DNA from: Solenopsis invicta | Lineage: Eukaryota; Arthropoda; Insecta; Hymenoptera; Formicidae | Length of the DNA: 64,000 nt | Assembly: GCF_016802725.1 (NCBI RefSeq) | Contig: NC_052665.1 | Coordinates: forward strand, 24,724,001-24,788,000 | Reading direction: 5' to 3' | In this document: in pieces, positions 1-10,957 of the stretch | Numbering within the stretch: the stretch's first letter is position 1 | Layout of the letters: each line of letters begins with the position of its first letter | The notes under the pieces: model-generated | Seen by the model: only the letters and a program-made list of their open reading frames with translations | What the model was told of the DNA's origin: nothing | Database searches by the model: none | Program-made: the position numbers and the translations under genes

Positions 1-151
1 AGCATTGTCTACCAGCCAGTATGCATATAATGCTTACTTTTTTTATCATTAACCTTATACAATACATCTATTAACATGTGCTCATTATTATTTTAAAAAT
101 CTCAAACAGTTTTTTTTAGGTGGACCTCTTTCACGTGGAATGCCCCATATA

Positions 152-1468
152 CCCTATGATCAGAAAGTACCGGGAATTTTTTATTTAAAAGTACCGCGCA
201 TGCGGGAACCGGTTTATTTTTTTTTCTTATGTTGGTACGACCTTAAGACGCACATCTGTCAGGTTTTAGTGCCATCCGATCATTAGTGTCTGCCTGGCGT
301 TTGTTTACATCAGTCAACTTTTTTCATTTTGCCGCATTTTACCATGAATAATTTTGTTGAACAAAGAGTTTGTTTGAAATTTTGTGTTGCGAACGAAATT
401 TCGTGTGCCGATGCACTGAAAATGTTGCAAAAAGCATTTTGCGAATCTGCTCTATCAAAAACAAGAGCATACGAGTGGTATAAAGACTTTAAAAGTGGTC
501 GTACAGTGGTGGAAGATTTCCCTCGTTCCGGACGTCCATCGACGTCGAACACCGATGAAAACGTGAAGAAAGTGAAAGAAATGGTGCTTGAAAATCGTCA
601 TACCAGCTTAAGAGAGATGTCTAGTGAACTTGGCATTGCATATGGAACGGCACAGCATATTGTGGTTGATGTTTTGGGTATGAGACGCGTGGCAGCCAGG
701 CTGCTTCCGAAGGATTTGAATTTCTTGCAAAAACACCACCGAAAGACAGTTGCTGAAGAGATGATTTCTGAAGCCCAAAGTGATCCAACCTTCATGAAAC
801 GGATAATTACGGGCGACGAGACATGGATCTATGAATTTGACATGGAAACAAAGCAACAATCGTCCGAGTGGCGCTTCGAAGACGAGCCGAAACTAAAAAA
901 ACCGCGTCAAAGCCGCTCAAAAGTGAAGGTGATGTTGACTGTTTACTTCGATTGCCAAGGCGTTGTGCACTATGAGTACCTTCCACCGGGCCAGACAGTC
1001 AACAAAGAATATTATTTATCCGTTTTGAAGCGTTTGAGAGATGCTGTACGTCGCAAACGGCCGGAAATGTGGGCCGACAATTCTTGGATTTTGCATGATG
1101 ATAACGCACCATCGCACCGAGCCCGAATTGTACTGAATTATTTGACCAAACATCAAGTAAATACCATCAAGCAAGCACCGTATTCACCTGATATGGCCCC
1201 GTGCGACTTTTTTTTGTTCCCCAAGTTGAAGTTGCCACTTCGTGGAAAGAGATTTCAGTCGATCGAGGAGATCAAAGAGAATGCGACGAGGGAACTAAAG
1301 GCCATCCCTTCGTCGGCCTACCAGGGATGCATGGAGGATTGGGTCAAGCGTTGGCACATGTGTCTTGCTTCAGATGGATCATATTTTGAAGGAGATAAAA
1401 TAAATTTGCCTAAAATTTAACTCTATTTTGTTTTATTTAAAAATTCCCGGTACTTTCTGATCATAGGG
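152..1468 (+). mobile_element. Complete mariner element (Tc1/mariner superfamily)
   Basis: A 1,317-bp element begins CCCTATGATCAGAAAGTACC and ends with its reverse complement. About 30 bp of the terminal inverted repeat match perfectly. A TA dinucleotide sits directly outside each end (150-151 and 1469-1470), the mariner target-site duplication. The interior is one transposase ORF, and the total length is typical of mariner (about 1.3 kb). It lies close to a minus-strand exon, so it is probably intronic. Matching ends and an open ORF suggest a recent insertion. Boundaries are read directly; youth is inferred. Confidence 0.93.
344..1420 (+). CDS. Mariner transposase, apparently intact (DD34D)
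   Basis: This encodes a 358-residue transposase for cut-and-paste movement of the surrounding element. The start is the ATG at 344 (context ACCATGA), not the upstream in-frame TTG at 329. The N-terminal third is helix-turn-helix DNA binding, with GRPSTS between the two HTH domains as usual in mariner. The catalytic triad is visible as TGDETW, HDDNAPSH and, in SPDMAPCDFF, the Asp of PCD. I count 34 residues between the second and third Asp, i.e. DD34D. The WVKRW and YFEGDK motifs close the C-terminus. I see no stops or frameshifts, and the length is normal for the family (about 345-360). Activity cannot be judged from sequence alone. Confidence 0.93.
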   Translation: MNNFVEQRVCLKFCVANEISCADALKMLQKAFCESALSKTRAYEWYKDFKSGRTVVEDFPRSGRPSTSNTDENVKKVKEMVLENRHTSLREMSSELGIAYGTAQHIVVDVLGMRRVAARLLPKDLNFLQKHHRKTVAEEMISEAQSDPTFMKRIITGDETWIYEFDMETKQQSSEWRFEDEPKLKKPRQSRSKVKVMLTVYFDCQGVVHYEYLPPGQTVNKEYYLSVLKRLRDAVRRKRPEMWADNSWILHDDNAPSHRARIVLNYLTKHQVNTIKQAPYSPDMAPCDFFLFPKLKLPLRGKRFQSIEEIKENATRELKAIPSSAYQGCMEDWVKRWHMCLASDGSYFEGDKINLPKI

Positions 1469-1716
1469 TACAGGGTGTCCTCGTATTTTTTTATTTTTCA
1501 AGAAATTGCATTTTAATGTTTATACTGCTACAGCTTAACTAAGTGGTACAGCATTGTTAGAACATATTGTTACGTAACAGTATTAAATATCAGACAAAAA
1601 ATAAAGATAAAAACAGAAGAAATACGATTGCGAATAGTGAATCTATCATTATTTCAGTTGTTGTAAATAATATAATATTATTAATATATTACATGCTGTG
1701 TAGATTACATATTTAC

Positions 1717-2244
1717 CTTATTCTTTTCACTCAATTGTTCCTCTAGATCTAACAAGCTGCTCTTGAGTATTCTCTCATTTCCTTCTAATTTTTCCTTCGT
1801 ACGTTCCGCTTCATCTAATTTTACAACTTTTTGCTCAAATTCTTTCAGTGATACTATCACCTGCTCCGCTTCTTTCACCTTATTTACCAGAATATCTTCT
1901 AGGTTCTCTATTTTGCTCTGCAATTCCATGTTCTCGTTTTTGCGTTGCCGATTTTCTTGCTTCACAATTTCTATGTCTTGCGACATTTGGGCGTTCCTTA
2001 ACAAGACGGTATCCTTTTCACCTCTCTCCTTTTCAAGGATAACTCGCAACTCAGTCATTGCTGCTCGTTCAAATTCGAGAGTTTGTCGAAGATGCGTCAG
2101 TTCTGAACACAAAGAGGAATTACTCGATTGTTCTTTCTCCAAGGACATTCGAAGACTTGCTAGCTCGTTGGTAGCTGCAGTGAATTTACTCGTCACAATT
2201 TCAAGATCTAATTTTAGCTGTGTAATCTGGTTCGAAGAGGACTC
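1717..2244 (-). CDS. Internal exon of a coiled-coil host protein
   Basis: The only plausible host-gene piece. On the minus strand a polypyrimidine tract and TTCTAG acceptor precede position 2244, and AAG|GTAAAT is a good donor after 1717. The exon is 528 bp (176 codons), open throughout, phase 0 at both ends. It starts ESSSNQITQ and ends LSEKNK. The composition is rich in Glu, Lys, Leu, Gln and Asn with heptad-like spacing and no Pro or Gly clusters, i.e. a long coiled coil. Such exons occur in centrosomal, golgin-like and cytoskeletal proteins. I do not recognise the family. Neighbouring exons must lie beyond the repeats or outside the window. Confidence 0.72.
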
Positions 2245-2248
2245 CTAG

Positions 2249-2690
2249 AAAACGAGAAATATAAATCTACTTTAATTAGCATTTAAATATACAATTTGAT
2301 TATAGTTTGCATTTACAATTGCATTTCATTAATAATACAATAATATTATTTAAAAAAATATATATAGGATATATGTATATAAAGGAATAAGATGTTAAAT
2401 TTGGATATTAAATCGATATATGAATAACACAAAAATAAGAAAATCTACTTTTTATTTAAATTTTATTTAAATTGATCTAAGAATATAACCAGATTGATGC
2501 TTAACAATATATAGATACTTTTTTTTATATAAAGTATTAAACGTTTTTCAGTTCTATAAACTGCGTGTTAATATAATTATAGACTTAAGATACAATTGTA
2601 AACTGAAGTTAGAAATAATATTATAAATTAATTTGATCGTTGAATTTGATAGTGGTACATACTACAAGAATGTAAAAAAACAAATTGTAA
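2249..2690. other. AT-rich presumed intron, no feature seen
   Basis: Strongly AT-rich sequence upstream (on the minus strand) of the coiled-coil exon. I see no ORF, tandem repeat or terminal-repeat structure. It is best read as intron. Confidence 0.5.
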
Positions 2691-2696
2691 AGAATT

Positions 2697-2765
2697 TACT
2701 GCAAAAACAGCTACGATTTGAACCTAGAACTCTTTCATTTCGAAATACCTAATAGTTAAAAAAAA
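2697..2765 (-). other. tRNA-like fragment (possible SINE remnant)
   Basis: The minus strand carries GGTTCAAATC, a canonical pol III B box, preceded by a TATTAGGT segment that resembles the second tRNA-like sequence at 63243-63314. No complete cloverleaf or acceptor stem can be drawn. A tRNA-derived SINE remnant is the simplest reading; chance cannot be excluded. Confidence 0.3.
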
Positions 2766-3652
2766 ATGCTTTTGATAAAAGTTTACATTAAGAGAACAGC
2801 TTCTGACGACCTTGACCTTGACATATGTTATCAATGGGAAGGTACTAACAAGTAAACCTACCTTTGCCGGACTCACCGATTTCATTGAAACTTTGCACAT
2901 TTGTAGAGTAGGCGAAAATAATAGACACGTATTTTTTTTTTTCGGCAATGGTCAACATTAAAGGGGTGAAATCGACCCCCAAAGTTGAGGGTATTAGGGA
3001 ATCATCATGATGTTACACATAAAAATAATGTACCGATCAACACGAAATCGTTACAAAATGGTTTTTATGTTAAATAGTAAATAGTAAAGTTTACATGTCC
3101 GACTTTCCATGTACCCTTGTTGCAAGGGGTAAAACATCCCCCAAAATGGCTTATTTTTGTAGTATTTTGAATATAACAGAAGAAATTATTCTCCGATTTT
3201 AATGAAACAAATACCAAATTAAGGAGCAAGAAAAAATAAAAGTTACGTGTTTTTTCTTTTTTCCAAAGAACCAAAATAAGGGGGTGAATCAGCCCTTAAA
3301 ATAAAATTGTCTTTTCTTGTACTGAAATAAAAAAATTTCAGTCGCTCTTTGAAAATGTTTTTTATGTTAAATAATAGAGTTTTACATGTACGAATTTCTA
3401 TGCACCCTTGTTGCAAGAGGGTAAACCACCCTTCTCACGAGGAATTATTATTACGACGAATGGATGACGAAAGCCTATTTACATTTTTATCTATGTCTAA
3501 TCTATTTATCTAAAAAGTAAAACTAATGCAGAACATTATTTTTTTGTTTTTTAATATTTAAAAAATTTTTTTAAAATTTTTTTAAACTTTTTTAATTTTT
3601 AATACTTTTTTTTACCTCTTTTAAATTTACTTTTTTGTATATTTTTAATAGA

Positions 3653-5244
3653 TTATTGTTTATAATTTTTACAATAATGATATGCAAAAAAAAATTCATT
3701 AATGCATAAAGAGTTTGCACACCAAGCACACTTTATAATTGCTACATTATTGCATGACGCACATATAGCTTCACAATTTTTGAAACAATAATCTACGGGA
3801 TTATTAAATTTAGGTGGTTTTTCCTGTAAATATCCGCTTTTGTACCACGAATATTTAAATAAATTTATAAACCGAGGAGAAGAAAATTGATTATGAATAA
3901 GTGATTGGAGTTTAATAATATTGTTTCGCAAATGTAAGTTTACATCGTAGTTATATAAAAGAATCATGTCAGAGAAATGTTTAATATATTTTTTCCAGAT
4001 TCTGAAACCGAAGACATCGAGAGGTTGAATCATTCCGGTCGTCCCAGCAGGAATTGTTAAAATTTTTATATTTTTGGATAATGTGTCCATTGTTTCTAAT
4101 TGTTTCGAATTTTGGCCACTCCATGAATCTAAAAGCAAAACACTATTATTTTTACAGTTTGGAAGATAAACATTTGTAAACCATGTTTTTACAAGGTTTG
4201 TTGTCATTTTACCAGAGTTTGAAGGTAATGCGACAACATTATCAGCTCTAAAAAGATTTTGTTCTACTTGAGGTCCAAATTTTCCATCTTTTTCCTGTAA
4301 AATAATTAATAGCAGTGATAAAAGAGAACCACTTGCTGATATGATTGGCTGAATTGTATAACTATGAGTCATAGAACTTATCGATTTTGTTAATCTTTCA
4401 ATTTTTTGTTTTCCTCGAAAAGATAAAGTACGTCCTGTGTGCATTTCTAAATTAAAATTGATTGATCAGAATTAAAAACATTTTCTGCTCCAATTAGTAA
4501 AAGTTCTGTTTTTACTTTTTCTACAAAATTGCTAGCCTCTGTTTTTAATTTATTAACATTTGTTAAACTTTTCTGCGTTATAAATTTATTAATTTTTTTA
4601 GAAACAATACGATGCTTCTGTTTAAAATTATGAATCCATTTATCAGATGCTTTAAAAAAATCTTCCGATAATTGCAATTGATTTCTAGCATTCAAAGCCC
4701 ATCTGCGAATATCTAAGTCATGAATTGGTAAACATTTTTGTAAAGCATCTTCAAATTGAGATAATACATATTCTGATAGTTTTTTTAATTTTTCTTTAGT
4801 ATTTCCACCTTCTGAAATTTCTTTTTCCCATGTATACAATTGTTGCTTTGATGAAACACGTTTAAATCTTGCTTGAACTGTTGAAAATTTTAATTTATGT
4901 TTTTTTCCTGATTTCCAAAATTTTATAACTTTTTGTTTATATTCTTCATCCAAACTTTCTGTTAATTTAATAGATGCACTTAAATTGGAAGTCACAGTAT
5001 CTTGAATATAATTATCATTATTATTTTCCTCGATTAAAACATCCTGAATAATATCTTCTTCATCAAAATTGAGAGTAGTATACGTTTCAATATACAGGGA
5101 TTCTTGAATAGCATCTTGTATCAGACTCTCTATATGAAAACTTAAATTTCTTTCAGCTTCGCTAATGACAGATTCAAAGTCATAATGCGGATCATCGAAA
5201 GCGATCGCTAACAATTTTAAAACATTCTTTGGATTTAGCGTCAT
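3653..5244 (-). pseudogene. Pogo/Tigger-like transposase with one frameshift
   Basis: The ATG at 5244 opens 265 codons ending in a stop at 4447. The protein then continues in another frame from FNLEMHTGRT to the stop at 3653. The junction reads NSDQS then FNLE, where the family has DQSGFNLE, so a one-base deletion near 4460 explains the break. N-terminal part: a psq-like HTH and a CENP-B-type HTH (RRWALNARNQL, KASDKWIHNFKQKHRI). C-terminal part: DDE_1 catalytic domain with DQS, LLLDSWSGQN and GTTGMIQPLDV. The end is cysteine-rich (CEAICASC, CAWCANSLC, HYC), possibly zinc binding. The two parts sum to about 530 residues. Domain recognition is confident; the functional state is broken. Confidence 0.82.
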
Positions 5245-5403
5245 TTTGCAGAAACAGAATTTTAACGAAATAGCAAATCCGTTTTCTATGAACTATTACG
5301 GGTCTATATTTATTGATATATGCGATGACTTCGCTCACGAGAGAGTTACGTCCCATGCGCCGCCTAGTGGCACTTCAATGAATTTCATTAATATGCACGT
5401 GCA

Positions 5404-5641
5404 TAAAGAATCTAATCCTCGGTTTATAAATTTATTTAAATATTCGTGGTACAAAAGCGGATATTTACAGGAAAAACCACCTAAAATTGATAATCCCGTA
5501 GATTATTATTTCAAAAATTGTGAAGCTATATGTGCGTCATGCAATAATGTAGCAATTATAAAGTGTGCTTGGTGTGCAAACTCTTTATGCATTAATGAAT
5601 TTTTTTTTGCATATCATTATTGTAAAAATTATAAACAATAA
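5404..5641 (+). pseudogene. Inverted duplicate of the pogo-like transposase C-terminus
   Basis: This plus-strand reading (NPRFINLFKYSWYKSGYLQ to YHYCKNYKQ and stop) repeats, with only a few substitutions, the last ~75 residues of the minus-strand transposase. It lies in the right inverted arm and has no catalytic domain. All cysteines of the C-terminal cluster are kept. The low divergence suggests a recent duplication or gene conversion between arms. Confidence 0.8.
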
Positions 5642-6439
5642 TCTATTAAAAATATACAAAAAAATAAATTTAAAAGAGGTAAAAAAAAATATTAAAAATT
5701 AAAAAAGTTTAAAAAAATTAAAAAAAAATTTTTTAAATATTAAAAAACAAAAAAATAATGTTCTGCATTAGTTTTACTTTTTAGATAAATAGATTAGACA
5801 TAGATAAAAATGTAAATAGGCTTTCGTCATCCATTCGTCGTAATAATAATTCCTCGTGAGAAGGGTGGTTTACCCTCTTGCAACAAGGGTGCATGGAAAT
5901 TCGTACATGTAAAACTCTATTATTTAACATAAAAAACATTTTCAAAGAGCGACTGAAATTTTTTTATTTCAGTACAAGAAAAGACAATTTTATTTTAAGG
6001 GCTGATTCACCCCCTTCTTTTGGTTCTTTGGAAAAAAGAAAAAACACGTAACTTTTATTTTTTCTTGCTCCTTAATTTGGTATTTGTTTCATTAAAATCG
6101 GAGAATAATTTCTTCTGTTATATTCAAAATACTACAAAAATAAGCCATTTTGGGGGATGTTTTACCCCTTGCAACAAGGGTACATGGAAAGTCGGACATG
6201 TAAACTTTACTATTTAACATAAAAAACATTTTGTAACGATTTCGTGTTGATCGGTACATTATTTTTATGTGTAACATCATGATGATTCCCTAATACCCTC
6301 AACTTTGGGGGTGGATTTCACCCCTTTAATGTTGACCATTGCCGATAAAAAAAAATACGTGTCTATTATTTTCGCCTACTCTACAAATGTGCAAAGTTTC
6401 AATGAAATCGGTGAGTCCGGCAAAGGTAGGTTTACTTGT

Positions 6440-7085
6440 AAGTGACATACAAAAGGTTCTAAGTAATGCTCCCTTTTTATTTAAAAAATATCATTACACA
6501 AAGAAAAAACAGTTTTTCTTACTTATTTCAGAAAATATTCATTTTACAAAAAAATGTGTCAAACAAAAAATGAAGCTAGTAATAAGCTCTATAAAAAAAA
6601 TTCTATACATATTTTACCTAATTTCAATACTTTAGTCATTATTGTAGAAAAATTATTTTGCGTCGAAAACTTATACAGAGAACGCGTAGGCGGGGGAGGG
6701 GCCACTCCCCCTGCACCTGCTCCCGTATTTTTCCTAACCCTATTTTAGTTGTAATTTGGCCAAGGATATTTAATTGACGTTGCAATATTAGATTTGAAAT
6801 TATGGCGAATCCCCTCTCGCACCCACCCCGTCATTAGTGAACCAACTGAGACGGGCTGCATTATATTAAAAAAAATACGGGGAGAAGTGCGGGGAAAGGG
6901 TTCCACCACCCCCCGCCCAAGCATCTACTTTTCACGCAAAACTACTAAAAATGAAAAAAAATTATTCCAAAACTTTATTTACTATAACGACTAAAGCATT
7001 AAAGTTAGGTAAAATATGTATATGACTTTTTTTATAGAGCTTACTACTAGCTTCATTTTTTGTTTGACACATTTTTTCGTAAAAT
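6440..7085. repeat. Dispersed palindromic repeat (family also at 57.7-58.1 kb)
   Basis: The segment 6541-6660 and its inverted copy at about 6955-7085 share an AAATGTGTCAAAC end and an internal ATACATATTTTACCTAA stretch. Between them lies a GC-richer part with ACTCCCCCTGCACCTG. The same sequence recurs at 57830-58142, so this is a dispersed family. The outer part 6440-6540 also matches 10615-10703 in reverse orientation. No coding capacity; short ORFs across it are not credible genes. Confidence 0.65.
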
Positions 7086-7090
7086 AAACT

Positions 7091-8060
7091 TTTCAAAAAG
7101 AGGTAAAATAAAGGTGCCAATTTATGTGTGTGCGCGCGCACCTTATCTATAATTTTTTTTAAAAACTCAAGTGGTACTATTTTTTAATTCAACCTAAATG
7201 TATTTTTTCCAAAAAATGTATGAAATCTTTAAATTGCGCCAATTATAAAGAGAATATATTGCTGTTTGAAATAACTGTTGTACTACATTTAACGAATAAA
7301 ATGCAAGTATATTTATTTTTTATAGTATATTTATTTTTTAAGTAAAACCCAAGTAGCGGTATCTTTAATTCTTTTTTAAATAAAATTCAAGTGATACTAT
7401 GTCTGTGTATTTTTATTGAAACATTTTTCTGTTCTAACCTAAGTGGATGTACTTAATTTTAAAAAGTTTCAATGAAATATGTAACATTTAATCTCAAAGA
7501 ATTAAACAGAAATGAGAATGTTTTATTAAAATAAAAAATTTTTAAACTACAAAAATTGGCGCTGCTGTTTTACATTTTATTTAGATTATAGTTTGACATT
7601 TAGCAGCGCCAATTTTTTGTAGTTTAAAAATTTTTTATTTTAATAAAACATTCTCATTTCTGTTTAATTCTTTGAGATTAAATGTTACATATTTCATTGA
7701 AACTTTTTTAAATTAAGTACATCCACTTAGGTTAGAACAGAAAAATGTTTCAATAAAAATACACAGACACAGTATCACTTGAATTTTATTTAAAAAAGAA
7801 TTAAAGATACCGCTACTTGGGTTTTACTTAAAAAATAAATATACTATCACTTGCATTTTATTCGTTAAAAGTAGTACAACAGTTATTTCAAACAGCAATA
7901 TATTCTCTTTATAATTGGCGCAATTTAAAGATTTCATACATTTTTGGGAAAAAATACATTTAGGTTGAATTAAAAAATAGTACCACTTGAGTTTTTAAAA
8001 AAAATTATAGATAAGGTGCGCGCGCATAAATTGGCACCTTTATTTTACCCTTTTTTGAAA
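7091..8060. repeat. Foldback element, 0.97 kb, with arms of about 470 bp
   Basis: Left arm 7091-7566 pairs with right arm 7602-8060 around a 35-bp loop; the innermost stem is TTGGCGCTGCT/AGCAGCGCCAA. Ends are TTTCAAAAAG and its inverse. Within each arm a degenerate CAAGTGGTACTAT-like motif recurs several times (near 7170, 7350, 7390 and 7440), like the subterminal transposase-binding repeats of some DNA transposons. No ORF. The superfamily cannot be assigned. Confidence 0.7.
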
Positions 8061-8156
8061 AGGTAATTTTGTACTGATATCACGCGTTTTTGTAGTGTTA
8101 AGCAATATATTTATTTTTTGTGATGCCATGATTTCAACTTACAAGATTATAATGTG

Positions 8157-8157
8157 T

Positions 8158-8227
<70 letters not shown>

Positions 8228-8329
8228 ACGCACACGCGCGCGCGCGCGCGCGCGCAATATATACATACATACATACATACATACATACATACATACATAC
8301 ATACATACATACATACATACATACATACA

Positions 8330-8365
<36 letters not shown>

Positions 8366-8376
8366 TATATACACCA
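8157..8376. repeat. Compound microsatellite (AC)n-(GC)n-(ATAC)n-(TA)n
   Basis: An AC tract of about 60 bp passes through ACGC into a pure GC tract (about 8234-8254), then about 24 ATAC units and a short TA run. The alternating purine-pyrimidine GC/AC part could adopt Z-DNA. Reading frames through it give only poly-TH, poly-YI or poly-CV peptides and are artefacts. Confidence 0.95.
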
Positions 8377-8467
8377 AGCAAATCAAAAACTGCTTACGTG
8401 AATATAATTAACCTCAACTCCCATTCACAATAAATAATATGTCTCTTGTATAGACAAGATTATATAT

Positions 8468-9880
8468 TATGCACTTTTTTCAGCCGAATTCGTTTGTCTC
8501 GTACAAAAACGTGTTGAATAAGTGTATTATTAATAAATATATGTAGTTAAAAATATATATTTTGCATTAACTAGAGTTAATATTATATTATACTCCTACG
8601 AATGCTACGTATAAAATTTTTCAAGTGTCATAAGATATGATTGACAAAGTGCATATGAATATGATAATGAAACATAGCTAATTAGATTGCATGAGCCTTA
8701 TTAAATTTATTTTTATCTTTCTATCTTTCTCCAATGCATATTTTTTCCACCAAAAATGGTTTGCTTTTTCTCAGGTCTACCTCTAAGTCATACTTTTTTA
8801 ACTCTAGCATAATGTAAATGTATATTTTGAATGAATTGACGTTTAAAACAAGTGTCAAATGATTGAATAAAGATATAAAAATATGTGTAATTTTACAAGT
8901 TGAGTCTCAGAGGTCTCAACGCTGCGTATTCTCTCTGGTTTTAGAAATTTGTAACTAGATTAATTAATAAGTATGGTAAGTACATTTTGAATCCTGTTTA
9001 TTAAAGTTAATAAAGTTAAGTGTAGCTCTTACAATATATATATTGAGTTTACTAAACTAGTTAAAATAATATATGATATTAAATATGCTCGCTGTGTTAC
9101 AAAATAAATGTTAATTGTAAATAAATAATATGTGTTAATCTCGCTGTTACCTGATATTTAATAATATTTCTGAGCGTCTTATAAAAGATATTTTTTCTTA
9201 TAAAAGATAATTCATTTTGTAACACAGCGAGCATATTTAATATCATGTATTATTTTAACTAGTTTTTAGTAAACTCTATATACATTGTAAAAGTTACACT
9301 TACTTTATTAACTTTTTTAATAAACAGGATTCAAAATGTACTTACCTTACTTATTAATTAATCCAATTACAAATTTCTGAAACCAGAAAGTACACGCAGC
9401 GTTGAGGCCTCTAAGACTCAACTTGTAAAATTACACGTACACCAGGCATTGAAATCATTTTTATATCTTTATTCAATTATTTGATACTTGTTTCAAACGT
9501 CAATTCATTAAAAATATACATTTACATTAAGGCTAGAATTAAAAAAACATGACTTAGAGGCAGACCCGAGAAAGCAAACTACATTTTTGCTGAGAAAGGT
9601 AAATATGCATTGGAGAAAGATAGCAAGATAAAAATAGATTTAATAAGGTGCATCCGATCTAATTAACCTTGTTTCATTACCATATTCATGTGCACTTTGT
9701 AAATCATATCTTCTTATGACACTCGAAAAATTTTATACGTAGCACTCGTAGGAGTATAATATATAATAATATTGACTCTAGTTAATGCAAAATATATATT
9801 TTTAACTGCACATATTCATTAATAATAGGCTTATTCAACGCATTTTTGCACCACGCGAAAGAATTCGGCAGAAAAATGTG
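8468..9880. repeat. Foldback element with arms of about 650 bp
   Basis: Left arm about 8468-9110 and right arm about 9212-9880 are inverted copies around a 100-bp AT-rich loop. Inner stem: GCTGTGTTACAAAAT / ATTTTGTAACACAGC. Outer stem: CAGCCGAATTCG / GAATTCGGCAG. Divergence between arms is visible as scattered substitutions and small indels, so it is old. No ORF and no clear target duplication. Confidence 0.7.
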
Positions 9881-9960
9881 TCGTTTGCCCCGCAAACCGA
9901 GATATTATTGATGATTCAGGTTACAGGTTAAGAAACCTGTCATACGCGTAATCATGATCG

Positions 9961-10000
9961 CGGTCACGTGATGCACATCACAAAGTGCGTCACGTGACCG
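9961..10000. other. Perfect E-box-containing hairpin
   Basis: CGGTCACGTGA and TCACGTGACCG form a perfect 11-bp inverted repeat around 18 bases that themselves contain GCAC/GTGC. It contains two CACGTG palindromes. It lies just left of a MITE that is also CACGTG-rich. Whether it binds anything is unknown. Confidence 0.6.
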
Positions 10001-10017
10001 CATAGATGCTGATAGTG

Positions 10018-10272
10018 TAGAGTCCCTAGAAGTAGAGAGTCTGGACTCGGGGTTCCACGTGATTGGATGCACGTGATTGTGCACGTAAAATGGCAGCACC
10101 AATACGGATCCCTGTTTATTCTTCTTTAGCCAATGCGATAACAGCATACAACACGTTCAAGTGCACACAATGATAAACATTCACACACATAAAGCTCACG
10201 TACATACACTGACATATTCATCACCGACATTTTAGGGGCAGATGTCCAGACTCTCTACTTCTAGGGACTCTA
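10018..10272. mobile_element. 255-bp MITE with 29-bp inverted repeats and 9-bp target duplication
   Basis: The ends TAGAGTCCCTAGAAGTAGAG and its inverse form a perfect 29-bp terminal inverted repeat (10018-10046, 10244-10272). CTGATAGTG flanks both sides (10009-10017 and 10273-10281). A 9-bp duplication fits MULE- or Merlin-like elements better than mariner (TA) or hAT (8 bp). The next TAG also matches on both sides, so a 12-bp reading is possible. No ORF, hence non-autonomous. Confidence 0.85.
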
Positions 10273-10281
10273 CTGATAGTG

Positions 10282-10614
10282 TAGTAGCGAGCGCCACACT
10301 GTGTCAAAAATGTGAAAGGGAGAATTCCTGAGGGCGACGACCAAGGAGACGTATCTTACAGAAAAATGTAGAGATTAGAATTTGCATCGCGATATCTCCG
10401 CTTGTACGGCACGGAGAGAAAAAATAACACTTTTATATATGCAATTTTTCCCAAGCTATCGAATGAGACGACTTTGAACTTGATCGGTTCAGCCGTTGCT
10501 GAGATCTAATAATCTCGTTATGCTTGAACTCGCTGACTCGCGTAAAAGAGGCTTCGGTCTTTCTCGCTTTTTTTTTGAATTGGCACGAGACGCGACCGCG
10601 CCTCTTGATATTTA
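10282..10614. other. Unassigned spacer
   Basis: Unique-looking sequence with moderate GC. I see no ORF of substance, tandem repeat or inverted repeat. Confidence 0.4.
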
Positions 10615-10894
10615 CTGAAATAATTAAGAAAAACTATTTTTTCTTTCTCTAATATTTTTTTAATAAGAAGTGAGCATTACTCAAAACCTTTTGTATGTCA
10701 CTCACGAGGGGAGGATCAGGTGAGTCACCCTGGGATTTTGATCCCAATTTTTTTAGTTATCCTGGAGACGAAAAAAAAATTTACGTCTCCCGGCGTTTGA
10801 TCGAATAGGCCTTAGTTTCGGAATAATAAATTTGTGAAAATTGGCCATACCGCGGCGCACCATATGAGTCTTCTCGGTAAGTGTTTTCCCAACC

Positions 10895-10957
10895 AGTGTA
10901 GGGCTCCATGCGTTAGGTGCTTGCTTCACAATCGTAAGATCCGGGTTCGCTTCCGGA
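10895..10957 (+). other. tRNA-like block, left arm
   Basis: GCGTTAGGTGC resembles a D-arm/A-box 3' half, and GGGTTCGCTTCC is a near-canonical B box in a CCGG...CCGG T-stem. The anticodon stem CTTGC/GTAAG encloses a 9-nt loop with CAC, so it is Val-like but irregular. No acceptor stem is visible. It is a tRNA-derived SINE-type head, not a working tRNA gene. Confidence 0.5.

Larger units (their letters stand above)
2848..6439 (-). mobile_element. Pogo-like foldback element with about 1.03-kb inverted arms
   Basis: Two near-identical inverted arms (2848-3878 and 5416-6439) flank a 1.5-kb unique core. The core plus the left arm encode a pogo/Tigger-type transposase on the minus strand. Arms this long are unusual for pogo-like elements, which normally have terminal repeats of tens of bases. 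Each arm carries a copy of the transposase C-terminus, so the arms probably arose by partial inverted duplication of a shorter element. The outer flanks on both sides match those of another foldback at 10704-11803. Exact ends are where the arms diverge; no clean TA duplication is seen. Confidence 0.75.

Noticed and set aside
329..343. Upstream TTG start for the first mariner transposase
   Set aside because: Eukaryotic translation would start at the ATG at 344, which has a good context and gives the usual mariner N-terminus.
8095..8433. Overlapping ORFs on both strands (poly-TH, poly-YI, poly-CV)
   Set aside because: They are translations of the AC/ATAC microsatellite and have no non-repetitive sequence.
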